From assembly GCA_911728455.2 (NCBI GenBank), contig OU452229.1, positions 7,802,811 to 7,866,810 on the forward strand: DNA of 64,000 bases. Direction: 5' to 3'. The stretch is from Marthasterias glacialis. Its lineage: Eukaryota > Echinodermata > Asteroidea > Forcipulatida > Asteriidae. The position numbers were made by a program, and so were the translations under genes. Shown one piece after another: positions 35,806-49,191 of this stretch; within the stretch, counting starts at the first letter, position 1, and each line of letters opens with the position of its first letter. The notes under the pieces were generated by a model. The model searched no databases. It was not told the DNA's origin and saw only the letters and a program-made list of their open reading frames with translations.

Positions 35806-36144
35806 GTAAGTCAATTCAGTTATTACAGTGCCAGCGTTGTAAGTCTACAACAACAAAAAGTAACTTTAATACACTTTCATCAAGAAGAAAGTGACAGGTT
35901 GCAGGTTTTAATGAAGTGTTGGAGCATGACACTTAAAGTGGTCACTGTTTTGGGATTACAAACATTAGTTATATCAAACCTTCCCTTTTAATAACATTTT
36001 CAAATAACATAGCCAAAGAAATTTGCATCAAATTAAAAAAAATCCCCTAATTAGCTTTTAGACAGCTCACATCTTGTGTGCCAATTGCTGGTTTTGTTAG
36101 TCATTGTTTGTTGTGATCAGCTGTTTATCACTAAAGCTCATGCT

Positions 36145-36215
36145 TTGATTTGATTCGTCCCTGAAAACCAACTACATTTTGACCCTCCCATTCTCTCATA
36201 ACTATCATCAACTAC
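36145..36215. repeat. Short dispersed repeat shared with 17495-17560
   Basis: TCCCTGAAAACCAACTA and CTCATAACTATCATCAA occur in the same order and spacing as at 17500-17555. The class is unknown. Confidence 0.45.
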
Positions 36216-37744
36216 CAACCCACCCATTTCCATGCCAAGTATGCTAAGCCCGAGAATAATCTTTGATGCAGGTTCACTCCCACGAGAAACACGGGGTACC
36301 TTTACCCCCATAATGAAAAAGTATTGCATGCTGAGAACAACAGGTCAAGAAAACACACCTGTGGGAACAAGATGAGATTGCAGGACAATTGAGTTGCATT
36401 ATGTCATAATTATTATCATTGAGTGTGGCGGGAAATCAGCCGTGAAAGTTTTTGGTCCCTGGGATGGTAATGGTTATAACGTTCCTACATGCCAGAAAAG
36501 TTGCCAAGGAAGTAAGCCTTGAGCACATCCCAAATCTTTTGCATATAATCCACGGCTTATATGTTGTTTTTGGCCTGCAAAAAGTTTCATGCTGCTTCTA
36601 CGCCGGACGGCTTATACGCCAACGTATTAATATTAAAGACAAAATATTGTGCACATTTATGGAAAGATGATAGGTAAAATATGCATAAAACACCTTTTGT
36701 TCTAGAAACCAAAAACAGAAACCTGCAAAACATGATTGTGATGACGGGTAACCCAAGAATATTTCATTGATGCTCGAACAACCGCTGCCACTTTAAATCA
36801 TAGGCCGTGTTCACACTTACATTTTGAGCAAGAGTACCATGCGATATTGGCCGCTGTACCATTACCCGAAACTTCATGCAACATTTCGGTCACTACTATA
36901 AAACATAACTTTAACAATCAGTCTTGCTCAAAAATAAATCTAAAAGATTTTAGAATAGTTTTTTAAAAAATCGCAGAAGTGTATTAAAAAAAAAAACCCA
37001 AAAAATGATTCACTTAACTTGTGTTTCTTTTGGAGGCGACCTGAAAATTGAAATGAAACATAGAGTTCATCAATGCATACTTTACCTGCATGTTCATGTA
37101 TGGTCACTGACATGTGAGACCTGAGCTGCGTGAATTGTTGGCATGTAAAAACACAATCAAACTTACTGTAATGTGGAGATATCTTCTTTTGTTACTCTTT
37201 ATTGAAAGTATCAATACTTTTTAAATTGAAAATGTATAACATGAATAAAAATTCATGATCTCTTTTGATGGTTGTATATAAAATTTCATGTAAATCACAT
37301 TGGACACCATGTGGACAATTGATCCCCGTTGCTTATGATGTCATCATGCTCCTGCAAGATGTGGTCAAGCTCATCCCCATGGGTCTTGAATCCACATTTA
37401 AGACCTTCAGATAAACAGTGGGAATGAGCGATCTACATGCTTGTGTCATCATGAAAAATTTCCAGGCTAAGCAATCTTTGGAGAAACATGTGCACGACGC
37501 CATGAATGCTTGTTGGACAATTTTGTTTGTCTTTCTTTGTCTTCACAACATGAAAACATTGGACTGGTTTGTTTATGTACGCAAACAAATTGTCAAACAA
37601 AATTATTGAGAATAGACACTGAGACAAATAGTACGGCCCATGAATACAAATCGGTAACATTTAACACTTCAAAGTTATGGGAAGAGAGTGAGATATATGA
37701 CCATAGGGGGATTTGCATTTAAACACATGTAGAAATCGTTCGGC

Positions 37745-37912
37745 ACATCACTGGAGGGCTGGTGTGGATCTCAGTCTTGGTATTAGTAGGGCTGGTCTCG
37801 ATCTCTGTCTTGGTCAAGGGAGGATTGGTCTTGATCTCAATCTTGTCAAGGGAGGGCTGGTTTTGATCTCAATCTTGGGCTGGTCTCGATCTCAGTCTTG
37901 GTCTTAGTCACA
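37745..37912. repeat. Degenerate tandem repeat (GGGCTGGT..GATCTCAATCTTGG)
   Basis: Four to five imperfect units of about 30-40 bp contain GGCTGGTCTCGATCTC(A/T) and TCTTGGTC. They explain the Leu/Gly/Ser-rich ORF that crosses them. Confidence 0.7.
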
Positions 37913-38767
37913 ATATTCTCAAAAATAAAAGTTACATGTATAATATTTTTGTTAATGCAAATTTTCTTCCAATTGCTAGTTAAAACATGGAGAAAGTCTG
38001 TGCATGATTGGACGCAGGCAACCTTTTACAGTGAAAGATTAGGCTTTTGATTTGACAATCATCTGGAAATATGAAACAGCTGATGTCTAATGTTTAAGAT
38101 ACTGTTGGATTGTGGCCACTGCTTGTATACTTTACAGTACATGTACATGTGTACATGTGTACATGTATGTCTTCACTTGTGAACATTTATGCATATGTGT
38201 GCATGCACCTCTAATATGTGTATGTGCGTACCCATTTAAATTCAGTGCGGTTAACATACTGCATTGGTATGTAGAGTTAGATGATCAGAAGCAGCTGCCC
38301 CATCCAGCTGCCATTATTGCAAGCATGGTGTCATACTTCTATTTTTAAGGTTAAGGAAAGCCCATACATGTGTATTTTGAATAGTATCTAATAATGACAT
38401 GATCTGGTTCATGAGTATGTTCAAATAAAGTACATGTTCTTGTAGCACTAGCGCACAACTGAACTTTGAGTCAATAACTCCTTGAACTCCTGAAGAGTTT
38501 CTACCGTACATAGAAATCCTTAGATAACTTTCATTGTGAAAAGAAAAAGCTTTTTAAAAAAATTAAAAATATTCACAACAGATTTGGAAATAAATAGTAA
38601 TGCATCTCACTATTTACAGGTAACTTCTTTGCCTGTCCGTAAAATCCTTTTTAAATCACTGTTTTCCGTGTGTAAAAACAACCGTAAGTTTGCCTTAAAA
38701 ACAAACGTGGTCGCCATTACTGTGTACATTGCGCGTGAAATACATTGTACATAAAATACGGCATGTA

Positions 38768-41700
38768 CAGTGGTGATCAAAGGTAAGTACCCCTAAAAAT
38801 GTCGAGCGAGGCGAGCGAGAACGAGTTTTAACGAGCGTGTTCGTGGTCCCACGAAATCCCCCGAAACCTTACTCGAATTCACACGCAACTCGCTCGTTAT
38901 GGAATATTCGGGTTCGAGGGCTGCGCCGGTGTTGTTGCAGGGATCACTGATCCGTGAAATAAGAGGCCAAGACTCCCGACTAAAAATCTTCCGCCCAAAT
39001 GAGACGCTCTTCCAGTCAGCTATTTGAGGATCGCTTATTTTTTAACAATTGCACATGTAAGTATTTATAGAGACGGCAGTGTATCCTTATTGTATTTTTT
39101 CCAGGCATTGGAAAGTTGCCAAAAAAAAAAGCTCTGTGGGCATGCTCATGTAATAGGCCTACTTATTTTCAGGGTGATGGAGCTGTCAATCATTCTGCCG
39201 ATGCCTCTGGTATTATTTTGTTTTTATCTCTCAGCCATTAGGGAATAAATCTGGGGTATAGAAGAACTGATATCTGACTTTGGAAACAATGAACATTATT
39301 AACGAAAAATATTGCCATAAAACCTTTGTACTGGAATTTCTCGTTTTTATATTTAACTTCGGCAGTAATTGAATAAGATTATAAAAACAACTTATGGTGT
39401 ACTTATTATTTTCCGACCCATATAATATTCTCCCGCCCGTTTATTGCTTTCCTGTCCTAAATAAAAATTTCCCGTCCCATATATTATTCTCCCGCCCCGA
39501 TTATTATTTTCCAGTCCCATATAATATTTTCCCGTGCTGTATATTTTTCTCCCGTCCCGTTTATTATTTTCCCGCCCATAATATTTCCCTTCCCATATGT
39601 TCTGTTCCGTTTACTTTTATTTTTTCCCCGTCCCATTCATTATTTTTCGGGACGGGACGGGAAAATATTATATGGGGCTGGAAAATAAAAAACGGGGAAG
39701 GCGAACAATTCATGGGGCGGGAAAATGTTATATGGGCGGGGAAATAATAAACGGGGTGGTCGAAAAATATGCGGGACAGGAAAATACTATAGAGGACGAG
39801 AAAATAATAAAAGGTAGGCCTAAATAATAAATTGGACGGGAAGAAAATAAACGGGTCCGGAAAAATAGTAAACAGAACAGAAGAATAATACGGGGCGGGA
39901 GAAAAATATGGGAGAATATTGTTCACCTAAAAATATTATTGAATATTTCCCGTCCCGTATTTTTTTCTCCCGCCCCGTTTGTTATTTTCCCGCCCGTATA
40001 TTTTCCCGTCCCGTATATTTTTCTCCCACCCCGTTTATTTTCCGTCCCGTATATTTTTCTCCCACCCCGTTTAATATTTTCCCGCCCATATAATATTTTC
40101 TCGTCCCGTATATTTTTCTCCCACCCCGTTTAATATTTTCCCGCCCATATAATATTTTCCCGTCCCGTATTTTTTTCTCACACCCGTTTATTATTTTCCC
40201 GTCCCGTATTTTTTCTCCCACCCGTTTATTATTTTCCCCTCCCGTATATTTTTCTCCCGCCCCGTTTATTATTTTCCCGCCCATATATTTTCCCGTTCCG
40301 TATATTTTTCTCACACCCCGTTTAATATTTTCCCGTCCCGTATATTTTTCTCCCGCCCCGTTTATTTTCTCGTCCCGTATTTTTTTCTCCCATCCCGTTT
40401 ATTATTTTCCCGCCCATATAATATTTTCCCATCCCGTATATTTTTCTCCCGCCCCGTTTATTTTCTCGTCCCGTATATTTTTCTCCCACGCCGTTTATTA
40501 TTTTCCGCCCATATATTTTCCCGTTCCGTATATTTTTCTCACACCCCGTTTAATAATTTCCCGTCCCGTATATTTTTCTCCCGCCCCGTTTATTATTTTC
40601 TCGTCCCGTATTTTTTTCTCCCATCCCGTTTATTATTTTCCCGCCCATATAATATTTTCCCATCCCGTATATTTTTCTCCCGCCCCGTTTATTATTTTCT
40701 CGTCCCGTATATTTTTCTCCTACGCCGTTTATTATTTTCCCGCCCATATATTTTCCCGTTCCGTATATTTTTCTCACACCCCGTTTAATATTTTCCCATC
40801 CCGTATATTTTTCTCCCGCCCCGTTTATTATTTTCCCATCCCGTATATTTTTCTCCCGCCCCGTTTAATATTTTCCCGTCCCGTATATTTTTCTCCCGCC
40901 CCGTTTATTATTTTCTCGTCCCGTATATTTTTCTCCCGCCCCGTTTATTATTTTCCCGCCCATATATTTTCCCGTTCCGTATATATTTCTCCCACGCCGT
41001 TTAATATTTTCTTGTCCCATATAATATTTTCCCGTCCCGTATTTTTTTCTCCCACCCCGTTTATTATTTTCCCGCCCATATAATATTTTCCCATCCCGTA
41101 TATTTTTCTCCCACCCCGTTTATTATTTTCTCGTCCCGTATATTTTTCTCCCACGCCGTTTAATATTTTCTTGTCCCATATAATATTTTCCCGTCCCGTA
41201 TTTTTTTCTCCCACCCCGTTTATTATTTTCCCGCCCATATAATATTTTCTCGTCCGGTATATTTTTCTCCCACCCTGTTTAATATTTTCTCGTCCCATAT
41301 AATATTTTCCAGTGCCGTATTTTTTTCTCCCGCCCGTTTATTTTCCCGCCCATATAATATTTCCCGTCCCGTATATTTTTCTCCCACCCCATTTTCTTAT
41401 TTTCTCGTCCCGTATTTTTTTCTCCCGCCCCGTTTATTATTTTCCCGCCCATATAATATTTTCTCGTCCCGTATATTTTTCTCCCACCCCGTTTAATATT
41501 TTCTCGTCCCATATAATTTTTTTCCCGTCCCGTATTTTTTTCTCCCGCCCCGTTTATTATTTTCCCGCCCATATAATATTTTCCCGTCCCGTATATTTTT
41601 CTCCCACCCCATTTATTATTTTCTCGTCCAGTCTTTTGAGAATGATTGACAGTCCGATTTCAAGACACCACCAACCTCCCCCCCCCCCCCCCCAGGCCTT

Positions 41701-42224
41701 GTTGCTTTGAGTATGCCGATCGGAAAAGGGAGTCCACACAGGAATCTTATCAACACAAGTATCACATTGTAAGATTAGCCAGCTACTGTTTCGTTATGAA
41801 AACAAATAACCTTTGGCGGAAGTTTTGTCTGGCCTCAGTAGCCAATCAGTACTCTGCAAGTTTAATTTTTGCAGAAATTGGCCAGTCAGATTATTCTTTC
41901 CATCGGAAAGAGTTGGCAGCACGTCTTTTTGTTAATCTGAGTCTAAGTGAGGACATCCCTTGTCACGCCGAGGCTTCTGCATTTGGGCACAAAGATTGTT
42001 GTCTTCAGAGTAACCGCCCAGGTCATCCGTTACGCAAGAGTGCTCCTCGTAAGCCCTCGTTCACAACAAGCAATTCGGCTTCCTTAGAACTCCTCGTTCT
42101 CGCTCGACCTCGCTCGAACACGTACCCGCAATCACTCGAAAAAAATCTCGAGCGAGTTCGCGATCGGGCGAGTGATTTGCGAGTACTCGTTCCTCGAATG
42201 GGTACTTACCTTTAATCACCACTG
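38768..42224. mobile_element. 3.46-kb element with Tc1/mariner-type ends and a minisatellite core
   Basis: Left end CAGTGGTGATCAAAGGTAAG and right end, inverted, CTTACCTTTAATCACCACTG form a 25-bp terminal inverted repeat with one mismatch. TA lies directly outside each end (38766-38767 and 42225-42226), as expected for Tc1/mariner-type insertions. Inside each end is a CGAGCGAG-rich zone (38800-38900 and 42070-42180). The centre (39405-41635) is almost wholly a tandem repeat. The 189-codon ORF at 41646-42215 runs into the terminal repeat and shows no transposase motif, so the element appears non-autonomous. Confidence 0.85.
39405..41635. repeat. ~2.2-kb CCCGTCCCGTATATTTTTCT-type minisatellite with an inverted block
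   Basis: Short modules such as TTTTCCCGTCCCGTATATTT, TTCTCCC(A/G)CCCCGTTTATTA and TTTTCCCGCCCATATAATAT alternate in changing order, which gives higher-order blocks of roughly 120-250 bp. The segment of about 39643-39915 is in the opposite orientation (CGGGACGGGACGGGAAAATA), so the array contains a long inverted repeat. The minus-strand ORFs with repeating GRENNKRGGRKIYGT peptides are artefacts of this array. Confidence 0.95.
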
Positions 42225-43049
42225 TACACACACACACACACCACCAACTATTCGTTGTGTCTCACACGGGGTGAGTGTGTCGTTGGTGACAGGACTTCTG
42301 ACCTTTGAACCTTTGGAGGTAGACAACATAATTTTGTTCTCATGGGATCATGTAGTATTTTTAAATCATCCTAATCCTGAGGTCATACTCTATACGGCTG
42401 TTTGATGTCTTACAATCGCGTGAGTAAAACTCAAGTTACAACTCGTCAAACTTTGGGGGTGGTTGTAGGTTGTTTGCTGAGTAACAGAATGAAATTTGTC
42501 TGGACTGCGCAACGTTAACGTGCAGCTAAAATACTCCTTTGCAATGTTAAATCTTTCAAGAAAAGAAAATGTGTTTATATTTTGTGAAGCTTAAAGATCT
42601 CAATAGACCTAGATTAAGACCTTAAAGACTCAAGTATTACTCATGTACAAAACTGAATTAAGGTTCTTGGCCTCATCAGTACAAACAACATGTACTGTAC
42701 ATGTACATCTAAATACAAATATATAGAGCAGCCATGTTGAAATTCACCTTTTGCATGAGGAGAAAGGTATTGATTTGTGTATATGACAAGTATTTGGGAC
42801 ATTGCTTTGTATTGTGCACCTGCCTGCTATAATCCTGACAACATTGAATGATCATATCCTATAACCTCCATCCCAGGAAGCTCATTATTGTAAAGCATGG
42901 ATCAACCCTGAAGCATAGCCCCAACAATCAATCACAACATGACATTGAATTACCAAATAAAGAAGCTGATAATCTGGTAGGTCCAGTCAAGTCTTCAACT
43001 ACATGCAAGTCAAAACTGAACAAGATATACGTGTACTAGCATGTACACT

Positions 43050-43500
43050 GGCAATGTACAACAACCACCGCTATGATGGACACTGCGGGATCCATGAATT
43101 TTGTTTGGTATAGCGGTCGTTCGATGTAGCGATTTGCGGGTTACGAACGAAGATAAATCCTAAGATGGCGTCCATGAACAGTGAGCCTTGAAGTTTGCCC
43201 TCCATGTGGAAACATGGAGGTCCATTCAAAATGTGCATCCTAGAGATAAGTGGATGAAAGGGTTAACTAAAGAGTTTCAAAACCTTAGATAACAGTTGGC
43301 TTTCACTTCTATTCAATTGGGAAATAATGCAGGCATGTCTGTCATTCTAAGCAAATAAGCATTTTTAAATACTAAATGTTACTTTTTGTAATTGTTAGAC
43401 ATCTTCTTCTTCGATGATTGAACATCACTATCGGCCAGATAATCTATATGTTTTGTGCACAAAAATCGGGAGTCGTTCGACATAGCGACGTTCTATTCTA
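43050..43500. other. Possible remnant of a DNA transposon
   Basis: GTATAGCGGTCGTTCGATGT at about 43108 and GAGTCGTTCGACATAGCGAC at about 43470 are related, in the same orientation. The motif style recalls pogo/Tigger ends, but no inverted terminal pair with TA was found. Confidence 0.3.
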
Positions 43501-45947
43501 ATACTCTCCTTAGTATCTTCATGTTGAGCAGGAAACAAAACGATGTTTTACATAAAGTATTGAAAATGGAGTACCTTGCTAAATCTTACCTGTAGAACAA
43601 ACATCAATTTCCAGATTTCCAATTATGCATATTAGAATGTCAGCACAATATCAATCTCATCACAATACACTGAAGCATGCTGGTTATCTTGGCTTCATCT
43701 CCTTTCATAACATCAGAGAGGTAAACTTATTTTTTTATGTTAAACCGGCTAAGTTATCTCAACATTTGGGTATTATATTTTTCATTTAAGTCTTTTGACA
43801 TGCAATGCCAGAAATGTCAACACTGCCCTGTTCTGATCTACAATAAGTTATTACAGCTGACTTTCATAAAACCTAGTCAATACAAAATATACAGAAGGAA
43901 CGTAAATTAGGATGAAAATGACATTTTCTGATATTAGGTGAATTGTGTTCCTATTTTTCACAATCACTTGGTTAGGCTGGACAAATGAGGGCACTGCTTT
44001 CTGATATCACATATTAACTACTTTGCCAAACGAATGTTTACGACATGTATAACAAACCTTGCCAAGTGTAGAATTATTTTCAAAAGATAAGGTAGCAATA
44101 GAATTTTATCCAGAAATGAACAATGCAACGATGCAGCACCTTCTCCCCAAATGCCATCATGTAATTCCTCAAGCATAGGCTTTCTTTCATTTGCAGCACA
44201 ATTACAGATTTAAAAGTGAAATCAAAAGGTAGACAAATGAAGTCAATGTGAAACTGAGCATTATTGTGATTTTGTTGTCACTTCCTACTGAAAGGCCACA
44301 TTCCTGCTAATAGGCTTCTGTATATATGTTAGAAAACATTGGGTACACGCCAAACTGACTTACTGTTAGCCATTTATTGCAAATGCATATTTTGACAACT
44401 TTGCAGTGACACTGTGTCTTGGTTAAATTTTCAATTGTTAAGTCAAGTGGTCTATTGAGTTCCAAGTGATTGTCTTGATTTAACCATAGAGAACTCTATG
44501 ATTTACCACATGTGATCCCCACAAATGAAAATAAAGCAAATGATGTCACCATCCAACTCTATTGGACTAATTTGCTAATTGGCTTAATGTTTAAAACTTA
44601 TTACGTCTTAGTGTGATGCTCACATTTTCAAAGGATACAAAGCAGTTGGTTAGTACATGTACAATTATTCACTCCAAACTAGAGCTGGATAGAAGAGGGA
44701 AACAAAATGGGTATAGATACAATGTACACTGATTTACATGAAGTGACTCAATGGAGGAGAAAATCCATGCACCAGTCAGAAGTCAGTCGAGTCCATCAGT
44801 CACATCAGCAAGTCTGAAGATTTGGAATCGGAGCCTGTCTGTACTACACCTGTACAGGTGCAGACTTGACAGAGTAGCAGTATGCATATTAGATGATATG
44901 CTATCACAAAGAGCCATAGGGTTCCTTCAAAGTCCAGATTTGCAAGCTCTTCATTTGACTTCCATATGTTGAGTACGTGTATGCACATATGATATTTCAG
45001 TCATAACAGGATAAAGACCAATGATGGCATGCCCTCAGGTGAAAGTGCTTACTCAAATAGTAAACTTTTATAAAAGCTCATCTCAATTTCAGTTTCATCA
45101 TTATACATGTTATTTAAAGAAAAGCTAAGAAAAAATCACATTTATGTTGTATACATGTATGAGTGCCAAAAGTATGCTGGGTCTATGTCACTGTTCCTGA
45201 ATGGCAAGCACATTCAAATAGGAACACCTGAAAGTCAACAAAGCTGATTAGTTGTGACTCTGAAGGCCACTGTTAAGCCCCACAAGAGACTGCAAAAATA
45301 AAAATAGCAATTTAAATGGTACAAAGTAAGAGATGTACATGTATAAATTAATAATGGATGAAGTGCATTGATATGGCAATTTTCAAACAACTTTTCATGC
45401 ACGTATATTTGAATAATAAAAAAGGGTACACACTAACTTGCAGACCTTAATAAACAGTGCCCTTTTTCAGCACTATGAATACACTATTTTGAATGCATCA
45501 CATGAGCACAACATAATAGACAATTACATCTCACCATTTCCAAGACTCTTATTCAGTTTCAGACAAGGTGTCATTAAAAAGACACTCAGATGCCCTTCTC
45601 TGGGCTGATCCTGTTTTGCTGAATAATGTATATCAGACCCATCTGTGTATCAAACAACCAGGTCATTCTTTAAACTACACTGCAGCAAAAAGTAGATCAG
45701 TTAAATTACTCACTATGGCAGTAACAACTTTTTGCATTTAAGTTGTATTTAAAACAAAGTAGAAATGTTTTCACATATTCACCAATAGGTGTACATGTAG
45801 TTTGGGTTGCTTTGTATATTACATCATACATGTATTGGAAACAAAAAGCTGGCTCATGGCAAAGAGTAACGTGAAGACATAATTATTTCAATCAAAAGAG
45901 TCATAACTCGTAAATTGATTATGTTGGCAATTCTTATCCTTACAAGT

Positions 45948-46020
45948 CTTGATTTAGCTTAGTGGTTTCCTTTCATGTTCGTGGACCCAGTTTGAATCCA
46001 GCCTTAAACCAGAGCCTTGC
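45948..46020 (+). mobile_element. Decayed tRNA-like SINE fragment
   Basis: TAGCTTAGTGGTTTCC resembles an A box and CCCAGTTTGAATCCAG a B box, at roughly tRNA spacing. The body cannot be assigned to families A to D. Confidence 0.35.
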
Positions 46021-47120
46021 TTATTCAAATATAACAAATAGGTTTTTATTTATCAGTTTGTATGCAATTTGACCTTTCTTCTGGTTAAAAACAGATTCTT
46101 TTGCTAAATTAACACAAAGTAGCAACTATAATCTTAATCACTACATGACAATAACAAAATATAAAAAATAAAACAATAAAACTTGTAAGCTGTTTTCCTT
46201 GCTCAATCACAATTTAACTGAACTAAAACAAATATGAATTACAAATCCAACATGTTTGCATCTTAAGGGTATCAGTTAATAAGTTTTTTCTTAAGTAGTA
46301 ATGAACCAATTCAACAGTTTCTTCCAGCCCGACCTGTCTTCATGTTCTCACTAGATCCTCAAATGCAAGATCTTGATTCAGCAAAAGTATTCAGTCACGA
46401 TTGTTACATTCTCACTTGAGTCTGGTCTACAGTTTTTGACCTATGATTAAACCAATTTCAGTCATGTTTTTGTTATTGTCAACAAATAAAGCTATGCTTG
46501 TCATGATGCCATCAAACTTTGCCTAGATATCGTAGCTGGCATGTATATCAAGGAATGGCCCAATCTGACCAAACCTTAACCAAAAGACCTGTAATTGTAT
46601 GGTTCAACTTGATGTTATTGCACTGGCTGACAAGTTGAAACTTTAATTTTGTCATAATCACCCCTGTGGGATTAAACTTGACTTACAATGTACTAGCATT
46701 ATTGTTTAAATTCTCATGTTTGAATTCAGACTTTTAAATCAGAAGATCTTGTGTTGAATTTGAACTTTTAGTATATTACTTCTTTGCATGAGTTTTTTTT
46801 TTCGTTTTTTAATTCTAGAAATTCAATTTAGTTTATGTACATGTAACTCAATTCACTGCAGATCACTTTTTGAAAACTGGCTGTCAAGTGGCTCTCCACA
46901 TAAGATTTTCCCAAAAATGGCGGCCATTTTGGATTCCCACAATGCATCTCAAACTATCATGTGACATTTCGGTATCACTGTTGGCCACTAAAAATACTTA
47001 AAAACATAACATTTTGCTAAAAAATGCCCCAAAATCACAAAAAATCACAAAAAACGAGTAATATGGGTTCAAACAAACGGTTGCCATGGCAACCACTGAC
47101 CTCCAATAACAATCGTATTT

Positions 47121-47357
47121 TGACAAAATGACCCTAGATAATTTTCAAGTAAAGTCAGAAAATTTGGTGGCGATCGAATGTAGCGTTTAAAAGTTACAGG
47201 AAAAAGTTTGGTAGGGGGGGCACATTGTGCCCCCCCCCCCTCCTGATAGGGTTGACAAAATGACCCTAGATAATTTTCAAGTAAAGTCAGAAAATTTGGT
47301 GGCGATCGAATGTAGCGTTTAAAAGTTACAGGAAAAAGTTTGGTAGGGGGGGCACAT

Positions 47358-47395
<38 letters not shown>

Positions 47396-47407
47396 CCTGA
47401 TAGGGTT
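47121..47407. repeat. 132-bp direct duplication with a 31-base C run
   Basis: A block from TGACAAAATGACCCTAGATA to TCCTGATAGGGTT occurs twice in tandem (47121-47252 and 47253-47407), almost identical except for the C run, which is 12 bases in the first copy and 31 (47362-47392) in the second. On the minus strand this gives a duplicated peptide, but no gene. Confidence 0.9.
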
Positions 47408-49191
47408 AAACATGCAGAAAGTATTTGCTTAGCTTTTAATACTGTTGGCTCTATCTGGGCACTTCTTGTTACTGTTTGACAGTCTTTTTAAGAACATGTA
47501 CGCTAATGTTGGAGAATAATGCCATGTGTGTTCCAGGTTGGGGAGTACAGCAAGTCACTGGAAGGTTAAGCTATATCAATGAACATTTGTATCTTACAAC
47601 TTCTTTAAGAGCAGAAAGCATTGAATTCCTTAATTTTTACTGTTGTGGTAACTGAACATGAAACAATTAAAAAAATTATTCTGTTTGAAGATAAAGGCTA
47701 TAAATGTACATGAACATTTACATGTTTGCCTAACAAAATGATATTTAGACCCACCAGGAGTTTCTTGACAAGTGTTGTTTATTTGAGGAAAAATACAGTC
47801 TATTGTATTTCAGTAGGTTTTATAAAAAGATAAAGAAGCTATAACAAAATATTGCCAGTTCAATATTTTGTTAATAAGTACACTAATAAGACTATTGCAC
47901 TTGACCTTTCATTTCTGAAACGAAACATTCAACAGGTGTGAATTGCCTCACATTTTCTTGTGCATGGTGCCCAGCCTGTCCTTGTAACTGAAGTTGTCAG
48001 TACAAAATTGTATGTGGGAGTCGCTACTGCCTCTCATCCAATACAGCTGTTGCCTCAACCCTCAAACATATTGATTTTTGGGGGATGTGTTTTTTCTGCA
48101 TTTTCTCACATCCCTGTAGCATTACTGACACTACATAGCAAAGCAGGCTGCCGTTTGGGATCTTAGTGAGATGCAAATATTACCGGTGAGATATCTACTG
48201 GCAGTATAACAGATGTCCAGTCCCAGGAATAAATCAGAAAGATTTGGAATAAATGAGTTATTTCATCTTCACACGGCATTGATGTCACATGGATAGCACG
48301 CACTTAGCATTATACAATTGAGGATGTAGAATTTTTCTAAATCAGAGTTTCTCACTCTCTAGTTACATTTATGTTCTACTCTTTTTTTTTTTTTTTTTTT
48401 TACTTGAAGAAAAAAAGCACAGTGTTGGAAAATTTTAAATGAAAGCCCTGTTTAGGATTTTATGGTGTTTTTATCAATGTGCACGCCTGCAGGGTGTCTA
48501 CAGAAGTGGGGATAAGGTGGTTGAAGCTCATGTTTTCAGGCATCGGTGTAGGTTGAGTGGAGTGAGCATGATTATGAAGCCCTCCAGCAGCTTTTTTCTT
48601 TTTCTTTTATACCTGAATTGTTTGTTTTTTCAACAAGAGAAGCTCTTTCAACAGAAACACTTTCTGAAGGTGATTGAGTCTATCAAACAAGCGCATGCAC
48701 ATTGTGATTTTATTGCAACTTTTCATGGTCCTGACTCCTGACAACTTCTTTGTAGTATAATGAGAACCTCTGTAACATGCATTTAGTGAACAAGTTCAAG
48801 ATTGTTTTGGTTTTTTTTCTCTCATACATCGAGGCCTGTATTTCTCTTGCAGTTTCCTCTGGAAGGACTTAATAGGTTTGTAGAGCCGATGATAGCGTGA
48901 TAAAATTCATAGTTCCAGGAGAAGATGCCGACTAGCCGAGTCATTTTTTTTTGTTTTAGAAACACTTTTATCAAGACCTGGAACGATGTACAATATATAT
49001 GTTTAATATATATGCAGTGCGAAACTATCGGGAGAAACTATTGCTCAAGTCATGTCACTTAGTAACAAACGATACCATTGAACATAACTTGGCCACACAA
49101 ATTCCCAGTACAGCAGGTACTTAATAACGTTTATGTATTGAACCCCAGGACTTTCCAAGGTGAGCTTGGCTTACCAACCTTCATTAGATAG

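Noticed and set aside
39564-41739. Several 75-132-codon ORFs with repeating GRENIIWDKKIL or KRGGRKIYGTGKY peptides
   Set aside because: Pure translations of the minisatellite, present on both strands and in several frames.
41646-42215. 189-codon plus-strand ORF
   Set aside because: It starts in the C run beside the minisatellite, passes the CGAGCGAG zone and ends inside the terminal inverted repeat; no transposase signature is seen.
47069-47413. 114-codon minus ORF with a duplicated 45-residue segment and a poly-Gly run
   Set aside because: The duplication and Gly run come from the 132-bp DNA duplication and C run; no domain or start context supports a gene.
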